Under the pieces are notes generated by a model. That model did not search any database, was not told the DNA's origin, and was given only the letters and a program-made list of their open reading frames with translations. From the NCBI GenBank assembly GCA_016200135.1, contig JACQFI010000080.1:27058-91057 (forward strand): a stretch of DNA of 64,000 bases, given 5' to 3'. The translations under genes and the position numbers were made by a program. This document shows positions 1 through 8,324 of the stretch, piece after piece. This stretch comes from Planctomycetota bacterium (lineage in GTDB: Bacteria > Planctomycetota > SZUA-567 > H5-PLA8). Each line of letters starts with the position of its first letter. Position 1 is the first letter of the stretch.

Positions 1-419
1 GCCTGCGCCTGGCGCTCGCGCACCCGGAACTATTTGTGAGCGCACACAGCCACTCGGGGGCGTCGTGGAACTTCAGCAAACCTCACCCGAAGGAACGGCG
101 CGAGATGTTCAACGATATTTTCGGGCCGAAGCCGAAGGGTTCGGCGCACGATCTCTACGCGCTGGCGACGAAGCACAAACGCGCGCGGACCAAGCTCCCG
201 CACTTGCGCATCGACTGCGGCCACAACGATTTTCTCATTGAGAACAACCGCGCCTTTCACGCGCACCTGGAGAAGATCGGGGTGCCGCACGAGTACGCCG
301 AGTTTCCCGGCGAGCACAACTGGGACTACTGGGAGGAGCACATCGGCGAGGCGCTGCTCTTTCACGCCAAGGCGCTGGGGATTCACCAGGGCGAGGCGGT
401 CAAGCGGCTGGGCGGGTAG
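1..419 (+). CDS. Esterase, alpha/beta hydrolase (C-terminal part, cut by window start)
   Basis: The frame is open from base 3 to a TAG at 417-419, so the gene begins before the window. The visible residues begin LRLALAHPELF, the helix that normally follows the nucleophile elbow of putative esterases (EstA/S-formylglutathione-hydrolase-like). DCGHNDFL supplies a likely catalytic Asp and GEHNWDYW the catalytic His. The nucleophile Ser lies outside the window. Substrate is unknown; acyl or acetyl esters are typical of the family. A GTG at 36 could be mistaken for a start but would lose part of the fold. Confidence 0.75.
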   Translation, partial: LRLALAHPELFVSAHSHSGASWNFSKPHPKERREMFNDIFGPKPKGSAHDLYALATKHKRARTKLPHLRIDCGHNDFLIENNRAFHAHLEKIGVPHEYAEFPGEHNWDYWEEHIGEALLFHAKALGIHQGEAVKRLGG

Positions 420-491
420 GAGGACGTAGAGCGTGTGGGCGTGGAGCGTACGCGCGAAGAGCGTACGTGCGAGGTACGGCGCGATAACGAC

Positions 492-598
492 ATTGAAAAT
501 TGAGAATTGAAAAATGCAAATTGCAAAATGGTGGGGAGGACAGGCTGTTTGTCCGTATTCAATTTTCATTTCTCAATTTTCATTTTTCATTTTGCAAT
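492..598. repeat. Inverted pair of ATTGAAA-type heptamer arrays
   Basis: The left arm (492-530) reads as degenerate 7-base units ATTGAAA, ATTGAGA, ATTGAAA, AATGCAA, ATTGCAA. The right arm (about 558-598) is the same kind of array on the opposite strand (TCAATTT/TCATTTT units). About 25 bases separate them. The whole block could fold into one long hairpin. The stretch 420-903 between the esterase end and rpsJ has no gene; it holds this block, the array at 611-687 and the hairpin at 709-728. Confidence 0.75.
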
Positions 599-610
599 GC
601 CGTTTGTAGT

Positions 611-687
611 TCGCTCTTCGCTCTTCGCTCTTCGCTCTTCGCTCTTCGCTCTTCGCTCTTCGCTCTTCGCTCTTCGCTCTTCGCTCT
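611..687. repeat. Perfect 7-base tandem repeat, 11 copies
   Basis: Eleven exact head-to-tail copies of TCGCTCT. There are no spacers, so this is not a CRISPR array. It can be read as protein in either strand but has no start signal and is not a gene. Confidence 0.9.
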
Positions 688-708
688 GCGCTAATGATCG
701 CCCAACCC

Positions 709-728
709 GGCGGGCAGGGACGCCCGCC
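709..728. repeat. REP-like GC-rich hairpin
   Basis: Stem GGCGGGC/GCCCGCC with a 6-base loop, right after the heptamer array. It resembles the other intergenic palindromes at 13784, 29026 and 51334 in design though not in sequence. Confidence 0.5.
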
Positions 729-767
729 CCACGGACTTCGTTCTACGGCAGTTCGGTGCATCTTAGC

Positions 768-795
768 TTGACCGGAGGGCGGGGCCCGCTATCGT
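768..795 (+). promoter_or_regulatory. Possible promoter for rpsJ
   Basis: TTGACC at 768-773 is followed after 16 bases by TATCGT at 790-795. The -35 match is good, the -10 weak. It would give a leader of about 100 bases before rpsJ. Confidence 0.3.
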
Positions 796-903
796 TCCAC
801 CCTGCTTGTCCGGTGGCTCTCTGATTCTTAGCTCCACGCGGGTTGTCCCGCGGCCTGGAACGGAAGCGCCTGACGTTGTTGCCGAAGAGGAAGAACCGAT
901 CCC

Positions 904-1212
904 ATGGCCGAAAAGATCCGCATCCGCATGGAAGCCTACGACCACGAGTTGCTCGATCAGAGCGCGCAGACCATCGTCGAACGCGCCAAGGCGACCGGCG
1001 CGCGCGTGCACGGGCACATCCCGCTGCCGACCCGCGTCGAACGCTACACCGTCCTGCGCAGCCCCCACGCCGATAAGAAGTCCCGCGAACAGTTCGAGAT
1101 CCGCACCCACAAACGCATCATCGATATCCTGGAACCGACCACGAAGACTGTCGGGGCGCTCGGCAAGCTGAGCCTGCCCGTCGGCGTGGACATCAAGATC
1201 AAGGCGTACTAA
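904..1212 (+). CDS. rpsJ: 30S ribosomal protein S10
   Basis: A full-length S10 of 102 residues. Conserved stretches include IRIRMEAYDHELLD, GPIPLPT-like HIPLPTRVERYTVLRSPH and REQFEIRTHKRIIDI. S10 is a 30S head protein and also binds NusB in antitermination. The ATG at 904 follows a purine-rich GAGGAAGAA. Odd: rpsJ normally heads the S10 operon (then rplC, rplD) or closes the str operon after tuf. Here an esterase lies upstream and a glycosyltransferase downstream, so the gene stands alone. Confidence 0.97.
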   Translation: MAEKIRIRMEAYDHELLDQSAQTIVERAKATGARVHGHIPLPTRVERYTVLRSPHADKKSREQFEIRTHKRIIDILEPTTKTVGALGKLSLPVGVDIKIKAY

Positions 1213-1276
1213 CCCCGACGCGCTTGGAATCGGCCGCACCGTGATGGAATGAGCGCGCGGCGGCCGGCCACGGCCT

Positions 1277-2494
1277 ATGATCGTTCTCCTTTACGTTCTC
1301 TTCTTCTTCGGCACCCTCTCCATTCTGATCTGGCTCGGTATCGCGCTGCACCCGGCGCGGCCGTGGGACTTTCGTCCCGTAGCCGAGGACATCCCGCCGC
1401 CTGCCGACCCCGCGGCGTGGCCCACTGTCCGCATCGTTGTGCCCGCGCGGAACGAGGCCGAGTCGCTCCCGCAGACTCTACCAGCGCTGCTGGCGCAGGA
1501 CTATCCCGGGCGCTTCGAGGTCCTGGTGGTGGACGACCGATCGAGCGACGGGACGGCGGAGGTCGCGCGGAAGATCGCGGCGGACGCGAACGCGTCAGAC
1601 CGCTTGACCGTCCTACAAGGCCAGCCGTTGCCCGACGACTGGGTGGGAAAAGTGTGGGCGATGGAGCAGGGCAGAACCGCACTTGAAAATCGGAAATCGG
1701 AAATCGTAAATCCAAAATACTTCCTGCACACCGACGCCGACATCCGCCACGCGCCGGGATCGCTCAAGCGGCTCGTGGCCGAGAGCGAGGCCGACGGTCT
1801 GGCGCTCAACAGCCGCATGGCGCGGCTGCGCTGCGTCTCGGCGCCGGAGCGCCTCCTGATCCCGCCGTTCGTCCTCTTCTTCAACCTGCTCTACCCGATG
1901 CGGCGCGCGAACAACCCCAAGGATCCGCTGGCGGCCTCGGCCGGCGGCTGCGTGCTGCTGGGGCGCGAAGCGATCGAGGCCGCGGGCGGGTTCGCGTGCA
2001 TCAAGGGCGCGATCATCGACGACGTGAACCTGGCGCGGGCGATCAAGAAGGACGGCCGCGCGATCCGGCTGGCGCTTAGCCGCGGCGATGTGGAGAGCCT
2101 GCGCGAATACGAGACGCTGGACACGCTCTGGACCATGGTCCGGCGCACGGCATTCACGGAACTGCGCTATTCGTACGCGCGGCTCGGCGTGGCGCTGCTG
2201 GGGCTGGGGCTGACGTTTCTCGTCCCGCCGCTGCTGTTGGCGGCCGGGCTCGGCGTGAGCTTTTATGCGGTGGCATCCGGAACGGAAATGCCCGTAGCCT
2301 TGGCGCTGATTCTGGCCGCAAAGGGTTTCTTCGCATGGGCGGTGATGGCGCTGGTCTTCCGGCCTGCAACGGAATTTTTCGGACTATCTAAGCTGTGGTC
2401 GTTGACGCTGCCGCTGGCGGGATTGCTCTATGGCGGGATGACGCTGGATTCGGCGCTGCGGCACTTCACCGGTGTGCAGCGCGGCTGGCGATAA
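1277..2494 (+). CDS. hpnB: HpnB-like family 2 glycosyltransferase, membrane bound
   Basis: 405 residues. An N-terminal membrane helix (about 1-20) is followed by a GT2 domain with VVPARNEAESLP near 50, VVDDRSSDGTAEVA near 85 and the metal-binding DADI near 152. The late motif GAIIDDVNLARAIKK sits near 240. Three or so membrane helices end the protein (about 305-390). Sequence and architecture match the hopene-associated glycosyltransferase family HpnB, which in other bacteria sits in hopanoid clusters; no other hopanoid gene is in this window. Odd: residues 137-147 (ENRKSEIVNPK) are encoded by a GGAAATC-type heptamer repeat inserted between the GKVWAMEQG and FLHTDADI motifs. Confidence 0.85.
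   Translation: MIVLLYVLFFFGTLSILIWLGIALHPARPWDFRPVAEDIPPPADPAAWPTVRIVVPARNEAESLPQTLPALLAQDYPGRFEVLVVDDRSSDGTAEVARKIAADANASDRLTVLQGQPLPDDWVGKVWAMEQGRTALENRKSEIVNPKYFLHTDADIRHAPGSLKRLVAESEADGLALNSRMARLRCVSAPERLLIPPFVLFFNLLYPMRRANNPKDPLAASAGGCVLLGREAIEAAGGFACIKGAIIDDVNLARAIKKDGRAIRLALSRGDVESLREYETLDTLWTMVRRTAFTELRYSYARLGVALLGLGLTFLVPPLLLAAGLGVSFYAVASGTEMPVALALILAAKGFFAWAVMALVFRPATEFFGLSKLWSLTLPLAGLLYGGMTLDSALRHFTGVQRGWR
1685..1717. repeat. GGAAATC-type heptamer block inside the HpnB-like gene
   Basis: AAATCGGAAATCGGAAATC-like units with period 7, the same family as the intergenic blocks at 57951-57989 and 53366-53386. It is read in frame and leaves the glycosyltransferase open. Confidence 0.8.
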
Positions 2495-2680
2495 CTGATA
2501 TCCTTGCGCGGCGGTCACAGGCTATTGGTACAGAGTTTGTCCCTAGCGCTAATAGTAAGACCCTTTTTCCCCGATTTGGTTTGACGAAAATCGCGAAAAA
2601 AAGAACTCGGTCTTTTCTCCGGTGTACCCAACGTTGGCGAGCTCATGTCAAAACGTGGGGAAGCAACGGAGGGAAGGGCC

Positions 2681-4261
2681 ATGGAAAATTCCGGGAAAGC
2701 TCAAGTGGTGAGGGCGGGCTGGGTCGCATGCGCGGCAATCTGCTGCGGCATGAGCCTGCCGCAGGCGCTGGGCGCCGACGCCGCGCCAAAGCCCGAGTCA
2801 CCGGCGCTTGCTCCCGCAACGGCTCCGGCGCTGAAAGCCGTTCCTCAGAACCAGAAGAAGATCGGCGCCGATCTTGGCCATTTCGGCAAAGAACTCGAGG
2901 CCCTGCTCGACGAGGTTCACGAAAACCTGGGAAAGGATGCATCCGAATTCGCTCCGCAAGACAGCTCGCGCAAGAAGATCGAACGGCTCTCCGAACAGGT
3001 GATCCCGCGCATCGTCGAGCGGCTGCGCGCGGGCGACGCCCAAGCGCTCGGTGAAGGCGCGGAGGCCCAGGAAGGCGTGGTGAAGGAACTGGAAGAGATG
3101 GTCAAGGCGCTCAAGCAGGAAGTGCAGCCTTGGGAGCTTGGGCACGCGCTGGATCACGCGATTGAACTTCAGGTGAAGGCCGCCGGCATGGTGGACGAAT
3201 CGCGCGAGAAGCATCCCGAACAGACGGGCAAACCGCCGGAGCAGCTTGATCCCAATGCGAAATCCGCGGCCGGCGAGATGGGCGAGAAGCAACACGGCGT
3301 GACCGGCGCGATCGAGCACGCCGTGGTGGAACTCAAGCGCAAGGCCGACGAGATTCGCCCGACCGATCCCACGACGGCGGGCAAGATCGACGATACGGTG
3401 CATGAAATCGAGCACGCCAAGCCGGGCGAGACATCGAACACGGCCGCGACGGAGATCGAGAAGAATCATCCGGAGCGCGCGCGGACGCATCAGGAAGAAG
3501 TGTTGCGAATCCTGCGCACGGCAAGCGCCAAGCTGCCCGGCAACGACGATCCGGTGGCGGGGCTCGAACGGAAACTGCATGGCCTGGAAGAGGCCCGCAC
3601 CAAGCAGCACGAAGCCATCGGCGAGACGCACGGGCTGGATCCCAAGGATGATGAGGGCGCCGCGCGAGCCGCGGGAAAACAGGGCGAGGTTTCCACGGCG
3701 CTGGGTAAGGCCGGCGAGCCCACGGGTGAGCAGCCGGGTAAACCCACGGACGAGCAACCGGGTAAGCCCGCGGGCGAGCTGGGGGCCGCGCACGGGAAGT
3801 CGGAGGCGGCCAAGCACGAAATCGCGTCCGGCAAGCCGGAAGCCGCGGAGGGCCACCAGCACGAGGTCTTGCGCGAGATCGAGTCGGCCATCGCGCGGAC
3901 GAAGCAGGAGATAGCAAGCGCGAAAGCAGGTAAGCCTGGGAAGTCTGGGAAGTCTGGAAAAGGCGAGCCCGGTCAGCCAGGCCAGCCTGGAAATCCAGAG
4001 CCGGGACAAGGTGAGGACCCGAAGGGCGAGGGCCAGGAGAGCCAGGTTGCGCAGACGCCCACGCCGGAGAGCAAGGAGCATCCGGCGGGCGTCGGCGCGT
4101 TTGCGTATGGGCGGCAGCGCGGCGAAGCGCACAACGCTACCTGGAATGTGAGCCTGCAGGCGAAGGAGCGCGGCGAGATCGCGCAAGCCGAAGTTCAGAA
4201 ATTCCCAATGCGCTACCGCAAGCAGATCGAGAACTACTACCGCTCGTTGGCCGGAGAGTAG
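2681..4261 (+). CDS. Secreted low-complexity protein, function unknown
   Basis: The ATG at 2681 is chosen over one at 2645 because GGAGGGAAG precedes it and a signal peptide follows (VRAGWVACAAICCGM, cleavage near ALGADA). The mature part is mostly charged helix with many Glu, Lys and His residues. Two Pro/Gly/Lys-rich segments occur, near residues 348-365 (GEQPGKP units) and 417-445 (GKSGKSGK, PGQPGQPG). The C-terminus ends KFPMRYRKQIENYYRSLAGE, a tail of the sort seen at the ends of secreted proteins encoded with MoxR/BatA-type genes in Planctomycetota; a MoxR gene lies 4 kb downstream. No enzyme motif is visible. A 462-codon antisense frame here is a high-GC shadow. Confidence 0.7.
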   Translation: MENSGKAQVVRAGWVACAAICCGMSLPQALGADAAPKPESPALAPATAPALKAVPQNQKKIGADLGHFGKELEALLDEVHENLGKDASEFAPQDSSRKKIERLSEQVIPRIVERLRAGDAQALGEGAEAQEGVVKELEEMVKALKQEVQPWELGHALDHAIELQVKAAGMVDESREKHPEQTGKPPEQLDPNAKSAAGEMGEKQHGVTGAIEHAVVELKRKADEIRPTDPTTAGKIDDTVHEIEHAKPGETSNTAATEIEKNHPERARTHQEEVLRILRTASAKLPGNDDPVAGLERKLHGLEEARTKQHEAIGETHGLDPKDDEGAARAAGKQGEVSTALGKAGEPTGEQPGKPTDEQPGKPAGELGAAHGKSEAAKHEIASGKPEAAEGHQHEVLREIESAIARTKQEIASAKAGKPGKSGKSGKGEPGQPGQPGNPEPGQGEDPKGEGQESQVAQTPTPESKEHPAGVGAFAYGRQRGEAHNATWNVSLQAKERGEIAQAEVQKFPMRYRKQIENYYRSLAGE

Positions 4262-4285
4262 CCGGTTCGCCGCATCGCGCAGCCG

Positions 4286-5794
4286 TTATGCTCCGACGGC
4301 TTCCAGCTTGGGCGTGGGATTCAGGAGCGGGACGCCTTCGCGCTTGAGTTGCTTGCGGAGTTCGCTGGGATCGACCGCGCGCACGCTTCCGTCATGGCGC
4401 GTTGAAGCTGCAGCCGCGGCCAATCCCGCGGCGTGTCCGAACGACATCGCATTGATCATTACGCGCAATGCGCCGGCGGCCTCGTGCGTCGCGGCGACGC
4501 AGCGGCCCGCGACGAGCACGTTCGTCAGGCCCCGCGGTATCAGCGAGCGATACGGGACGGAGTAGCAGGGCGTCGCGCGCTTGGGTGCGCCGTCGATTTG
4601 GCCGTCCCAGCGGCGGTTGGAGACCGAGCCGTCGCCGGCGACCTCGCGTTCGACGCCGTCGAGGTGGCGGAAGAGGATGCCCGGGCCGTCGGGATTGTGG
4701 ATGTCGACCGGATAGACGCCCTGCGCAATGGTGTCCTCGAAACGCACGCCCTCGAGCAACTCGCGCTCGGTTATCTCGTACTCGCCCTGGATGCGCCGCG
4801 TCTCACGCACGCCAATCTGTGCGCCCACGTCCACGAGGTAGAGCTTCTCGTACCCGGCGAACTGCTTGAGGTGCTTCAGCACCCAGCGCATCTGGTAACG
4901 CGCTTCGACTTCCGCGCGGGTGAAGTCATCCGTCTTCGAGCAGACCACGCCGGGCACGCGCGTGCCCGCGAGCATCAGTTCGTCCGGCCGCCAGACGCTC
5001 TGCGCGCCCCACAGGAACGTCGGATACTTGCCGCCGTTGTAGTCCATCACGTGCGCAAAGAGTTCACGTTGAATCACGCCGTTGTTCACGCCAGCGGCCT
5101 TGGCCTTCTCCTGATCGACGCCGCCGATGCGGAAGCAGAGGGTGGGGGGCTGGCACTTGCCGTTCGCGCCGCCGGTGGTGGTGGGCGCGCCGGCACGGGC
5201 GCAGAGGTCCGCGTCGCCCGTGGCGTCCACGAAAACCTTGGCGCGGATCGCGCCGCGGCCGGACTTGCTCTCGACGATAGCGGCCTCAACGGCGCCGTTC
5301 TCGGAGCGGACCGCTCCGGCGAGCCAGGCATGCAAGAGGATGCGGACGCCGGAGCCGACGACCATGTCGTCAAAGGCGAGCTTGGCGGACTCGGTGCAAA
5401 TGACGTAATGCCCGCGGCCGTCGGGGCCGTGTTTGCGCACCGCGCCCAGGGTTTCGAGGCGCAGGAGGATCTCTTCGGGCAGGCCGCCGATCACCTTGGT
5501 CTGGTAGTCGGGCGACCAGAGCTGGTGCCAGATGTTCACGTTGGCGGCGCAGGCCATGCCGCCGAAGTACGCGTGCCGTTCGACGAGCACCACGCGCGCG
5601 CCGTTGCGCGCCGCGGCCACCGCGGCCATGACCCCGGCGGGGCCTCCGCCGAGCACCGCGACGTCGGCCTCGGCGATGACCGGGATCTCGCGCGCGGGTT
5701 CGGTAAAGGAGCGGACGCCGGAGCTCGGCGCGACGGGCCGGAAATCCGGCAGCGGCATGGGAACGGGGAGCGTGTTCGGGGTCTCGGCGGGCAT
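4286..5794 (-). CDS. FAD-dependent oxidoreductase (xanthan-lyase-like FAD family)
   Basis: About 502 residues. The Rossmann motif ADVAVLGGGPAGVMAAVAAA binds the FAD dinucleotide, followed by VVLVERHAYFGGMACAANV. The second FAD contact VFVDATGDADLCARAG and the C-terminal GRCVAATHEAAGALRVM complete the family pattern (Pfam FAD_oxidored). Such proteins are common in Planctomycetota and relatives, often beside sugar genes; the substrate is unknown. ATG 5794 has GGAG eight bases upstream; ATGs at 5821 and 5830 are alternatives. The AraC-type gene just upstream on the same strand is a plausible regulator. Confidence 0.85.
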   Translation of the reverse strand: MPAETPNTLPVPMPLPDFRPVAPSSGVRSFTEPAREIPVIAEADVAVLGGGPAGVMAAVAAARNGARVVLVERHAYFGGMACAANVNIWHQLWSPDYQTKVIGGLPEEILLRLETLGAVRKHGPDGRGHYVICTESAKLAFDDMVVGSGVRILLHAWLAGAVRSENGAVEAAIVESKSGRGAIRAKVFVDATGDADLCARAGAPTTTGGANGKCQPPTLCFRIGGVDQEKAKAAGVNNGVIQRELFAHVMDYNGGKYPTFLWGAQSVWRPDELMLAGTRVPGVVCSKTDDFTRAEVEARYQMRWVLKHLKQFAGYEKLYLVDVGAQIGVRETRRIQGEYEITERELLEGVRFEDTIAQGVYPVDIHNPDGPGILFRHLDGVEREVAGDGSVSNRRWDGQIDGAPKRATPCYSVPYRSLIPRGLTNVLVAGRCVAATHEAAGALRVMINAMSFGHAAGLAAAAASTRHDGSVRAVDPSELRKQLKREGVPLLNPTPKLEAVGA

Positions 5795-5884
5795 CGGGGC
5801 GTCTCCGGTGGCGCGAAGCATGGACTTCACACTCGGAGATTACACCGAAGATGGATGCCATATCTATAGATCGTATGAACGTAC

Positions 5885-6709
5885 TTATGGACTAAACGCA
5901 CGATCTCGGGCGGGCGAACGCTTCCAGAAGGCGCGGTAGTGACGCGAAAAGAAGAGCGGGTCGCGGTAGCCCGTGGCGCGCGCGACCTCTTTTACCGGAC
6001 GCGCCGTCTCTTGAAGCATGGCGCGGGCCGCGCGCATGCGCAGCGCGGTAAGGCAGCGCTGCGCGCTCAGGCCGAAGTGCCTGCGGAAGAGCAGGCGGAA
6101 GTGGTTGGGGCTTAAGCCCACGCGTTCCGGCAGGCCGTCCAAAGCATCCGGTTCCGCGTAGTGCCGCCCGAGCCAATCCATGGCTTTGAGAATCGCCTGT
6201 TCGCCGAAGGTTCGGCCCGCGCGCTCCGCGGTGCGGCCGGCGGCGGGGCCTTCGGCGTGGACGAAGAAGCGCGCCAGGACGGCCTTCAGTTCGCCTTCGG
6301 CCAGGAGCGCGTTGCGCGAATCGTTCAGGACGTGGCGGCGGCGCAGGCGCTCGATGCTCGCGGCTTCCAGGCGCAGATCGCAGTTGCGCCGGAGCAGGTG
6401 CGGCCCGCCAAATTCCGCTTCGTGATCGGCCGTGAACTCGATCCACGCGACGCTGAAGCGCCCGCCCGCGGGGACGCGCCAGCTCCGTTTGGTCCGGGCG
6501 GGAACGAAGAGCATGTCGCCGCGCCGGAAGGCGAACGCGCGACCTTCGACCGTGTAGCGCGCAGAGCCCGCGCGCGCGAGCAGCAGCCGCGGCGTGGGCA
6601 CGATGGCCGCGCCGATGCGGAAGCCGTCCGCATAGGCGTGGACCTGGACGTTGGCGATCCAGAGCCGCGTGCGGAGCAACCGTTCGAGATGGGTGAGCGC
6701 GGGGTACAT
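5885..6709 (-). CDS. AraC-family transcriptional regulator
   Basis: 274 residues. The N-terminal half is a cupin-like sensing domain (RYTVEGRAFAFRRGDMLFVPA). The C-terminal 100 residues are the double helix-turn-helix: LPERVGLSPNHFRLLFRRHFGLSAQRCL, then VKEVARATGYRDPLFFSRHYRAFWKRSP. The second helix signature is close to the AraC consensus. The ligand is probably a sugar or sugar acid by analogy with family members. It lies directly upstream of, and in line with, the FAD oxidoreductase. Confidence 0.92.
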   Translation of the reverse strand: MYPALTHLERLLRTRLWIANVQVHAYADGFRIGAAIVPTPRLLLARAGSARYTVEGRAFAFRRGDMLFVPARTKRSWRVPAGGRFSVAWIEFTADHEAEFGGPHLLRRNCDLRLEAASIERLRRRHVLNDSRNALLAEGELKAVLARFFVHAEGPAAGRTAERAGRTFGEQAILKAMDWLGRHYAEPDALDGLPERVGLSPNHFRLLFRRHFGLSAQRCLTALRMRAARAMLQETARPVKEVARATGYRDPLFFSRHYRAFWKRSPARDRAFSP

Positions 6710-6723
6710 GCCGCGGGGTTCGG

Positions 6724-8031
6724 TCAGCGGCGGAAGGTGACGCGCGGGGTGACGCCGACTTCCAGGAACCGGCGGCGGATGGGTTCGGCGTCGCTGACGG
6801 GAATGTCCTTCACCACCGGCACAACGGGCTTGATGCAGAGCTTCTGCGCTTCCTTGGTGGTGATGCCCTGGATCTCGGCGACCAGCGCGTGGACCTTGGG
6901 ATTGTTGTTCTTGCCGATGAAGACGCTGCAGAGGGCGTCGGGATTCTCGGCGATGATGCGCGAGAGGGAGGCGGCGGAGTCGCCGTTGGCGCCGGCCGGC
7001 AGCGGAGCGGGTCCGGGCACCTGGGCCGGCGCGGGCGCGGGCTGCGCCTTGGCCAGGCCGGCCTCGAACTCTTCCAGCGCCATTGGGCCGCTCATGCGCG
7101 GGTCCATCGAGGCGACCGGCATGGGTCTAACGGGCTGCGGCACGGACGGGACCACGGGCACTTCCGGGAGCGGCGGCAGCGGCCGCGCGGGCGTGGCCAT
7201 GCGCTGCGGCGGGGCTTGCGGCAGCGCGGGCAGTTCTTCGAGCGGCTCCAGTTCTTCCAACGCGTCGCCGGCGGGTTGAAGCGCGGCTGGCGGCTGAATC
7301 TGCTGCGGCGCCATGGGGCGCGGAACCTTGGGCAGCGTGCCCGAGGTCTTCGTGCCCGGCGGTTTGTTCGAGGGAAAGGGCACGGGCGCGGGCAGGTCGG
7401 GCGCCGCGGGCGGCGGCGTCAGCGCCATCAACTTCGCGGGTGTGTTGGTGGTCATCGCCGGCAAGGGCTTCTGGCCGCCAGGCGTGAGCGGCACGGGGAT
7501 CGCCACGGGCGCCTGCGCAGCGGGGAACATGGGGTTGGGCACCTGCATCGGCGCCAAGGCGGGTTGAATCGTCCCGACCGGGCCAGGGATGCTCAGCATC
7601 ATCGTCTGGCCCGTTGCGGGCACGCCCGCAGGCGCGAGGCGGATCACGATGGCCTTGCCGCAATGCGGGCAGGGAATGTGGGCTTCGGCGGCCGAGAGCC
7701 GGTGCTGACCGCTGCCGGAGAACTCGTCCAGCGCCCGTCCATTGATGCGCGGCGGAGAGGCCCAGTGGATCGTCGGACACCCGTTGTCGATGCCCTGCTG
7801 GACCTGGAAGCGGCAGCCGACGTTCTCGATCTCGATCAGAGCCGAACCGACGGCCTGGGCCTGCGCCGCGGACATGCCGGTGAGTATCGTAATCGGAGAC
7901 GCGCCGACGACCTGCAGGCCCCAGGGTTCGTTCTGCCCGAAGACGCGCGACATGGCCGTGGCCACGGCGCGGTCTTTGCCGGGGAAGCGTCCTCGAAGAA
8001 CGATGGAATAGTCCGCGTTTGGCGTTGCCAT
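6724..8031 (-). CDS. Protein with two L7/L12-C-terminal-like domains and a Pro-rich linker
   Basis: Start at ATG 8031 (MATPNADYSIVL); the longer frame to 8235 runs into an intergenic repeat. Residues about 5-80 show a K-x-x-A helix, PITILTGMS and a final helix-strand ENVGCRFQV. The last 70 residues show KVHALVAEIQGITTKEAQKL, PVVPVVKDIPVSDAEPIRRRFLEVG and RVTF. Both follow the ribosomal L7/L12 C-terminal pattern (helix, G-x-x-x-x-E-A, proline-rich strand, then VS-x-x-x-A helix and final strand). A CPHCGK zinc-knuckle half lies between the first domain and a long Ala/Pro linker. The protein is not L7/L12 itself. Role unknown. Confidence 0.7.
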   Translation of the reverse strand: MATPNADYSIVLRGRFPGKDRAVATAMSRVFGQNEPWGLQVVGASPITILTGMSAAQAQAVGSALIEIENVGCRFQVQQGIDNGCPTIHWASPPRINGRALDEFSGSGQHRLSAAEAHIPCPHCGKAIVIRLAPAGVPATGQTMMLSIPGPVGTIQPALAPMQVPNPMFPAAQAPVAIPVPLTPGGQKPLPAMTTNTPAKLMALTPPPAAPDLPAPVPFPSNKPPGTKTSGTLPKVPRPMAPQQIQPPAALQPAGDALEELEPLEELPALPQAPPQRMATPARPLPPLPEVPVVPSVPQPVRPMPVASMDPRMSGPMALEEFEAGLAKAQPAPAPAQVPGPAPLPAGANGDSAASLSRIIAENPDALCSVFIGKNNNPKVHALVAEIQGITTKEAQKLCIKPVVPVVKDIPVSDAEPIRRRFLEVGVTPRVTFRR

Positions 8032-8186
8032 GAATGACCGGCCCAGTGTGCGCCTGTGCGCGGTTTCGCTCAAGCCTTGCCAAACCTCGGCCCGGCCCAG
8101 CCTTGCCGCACCCGTCAACCTTTTATCCGAATTAGACAATATAGGCGCGGTTTGTTCCAGTTCAAAAGACAAATCCAGAATAGCGA

Positions 8187-8262
8187 GTTGGCTGGTTGGC
8201 TGGTTGGCTGGTTCCTGGATCCATTTGGTATCCAACGAACCAGCTAACTAGAAAACCAGCCG
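8187..8262. repeat. Inverted octamer block, GTTGGCTG/AACCAGCT type
   Basis: Three exact GTTGGCTG units (8187-8210) are followed by AACCAGCT, AACTAGAA, AACCAGCC units (8238-8262) in inverted sense. Related blocks lie at 47509-47582 and 53014-53092. The gap 8032-8324 between divergent genes holds this block and no gene. Confidence 0.8.
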
Positions 8263-8324
8263 ACCTCATCAATGGCGCGCCTCGCGCTTGACGCGGATGC
8301 CTTTGCCGGGAATCCTAGTTCCGC

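Noticed and set aside
611..687. CRISPR-like array
   Set aside because: Units are 7 bases with no spacers and no cas gene is near.
2798..4186. A 462-codon open frame on the minus strand
   Set aside because: It lies antisense to the secreted low-complexity gene, which has a ribosome site and signal peptide. GC-rich third positions keep such frames open.
4433..5869. A 478-codon open frame on the plus strand
   Set aside because: Antisense to the FAD oxidoreductase, which has clear FAD motifs; composition rich in Ala, Arg, Val and His as in shadows.
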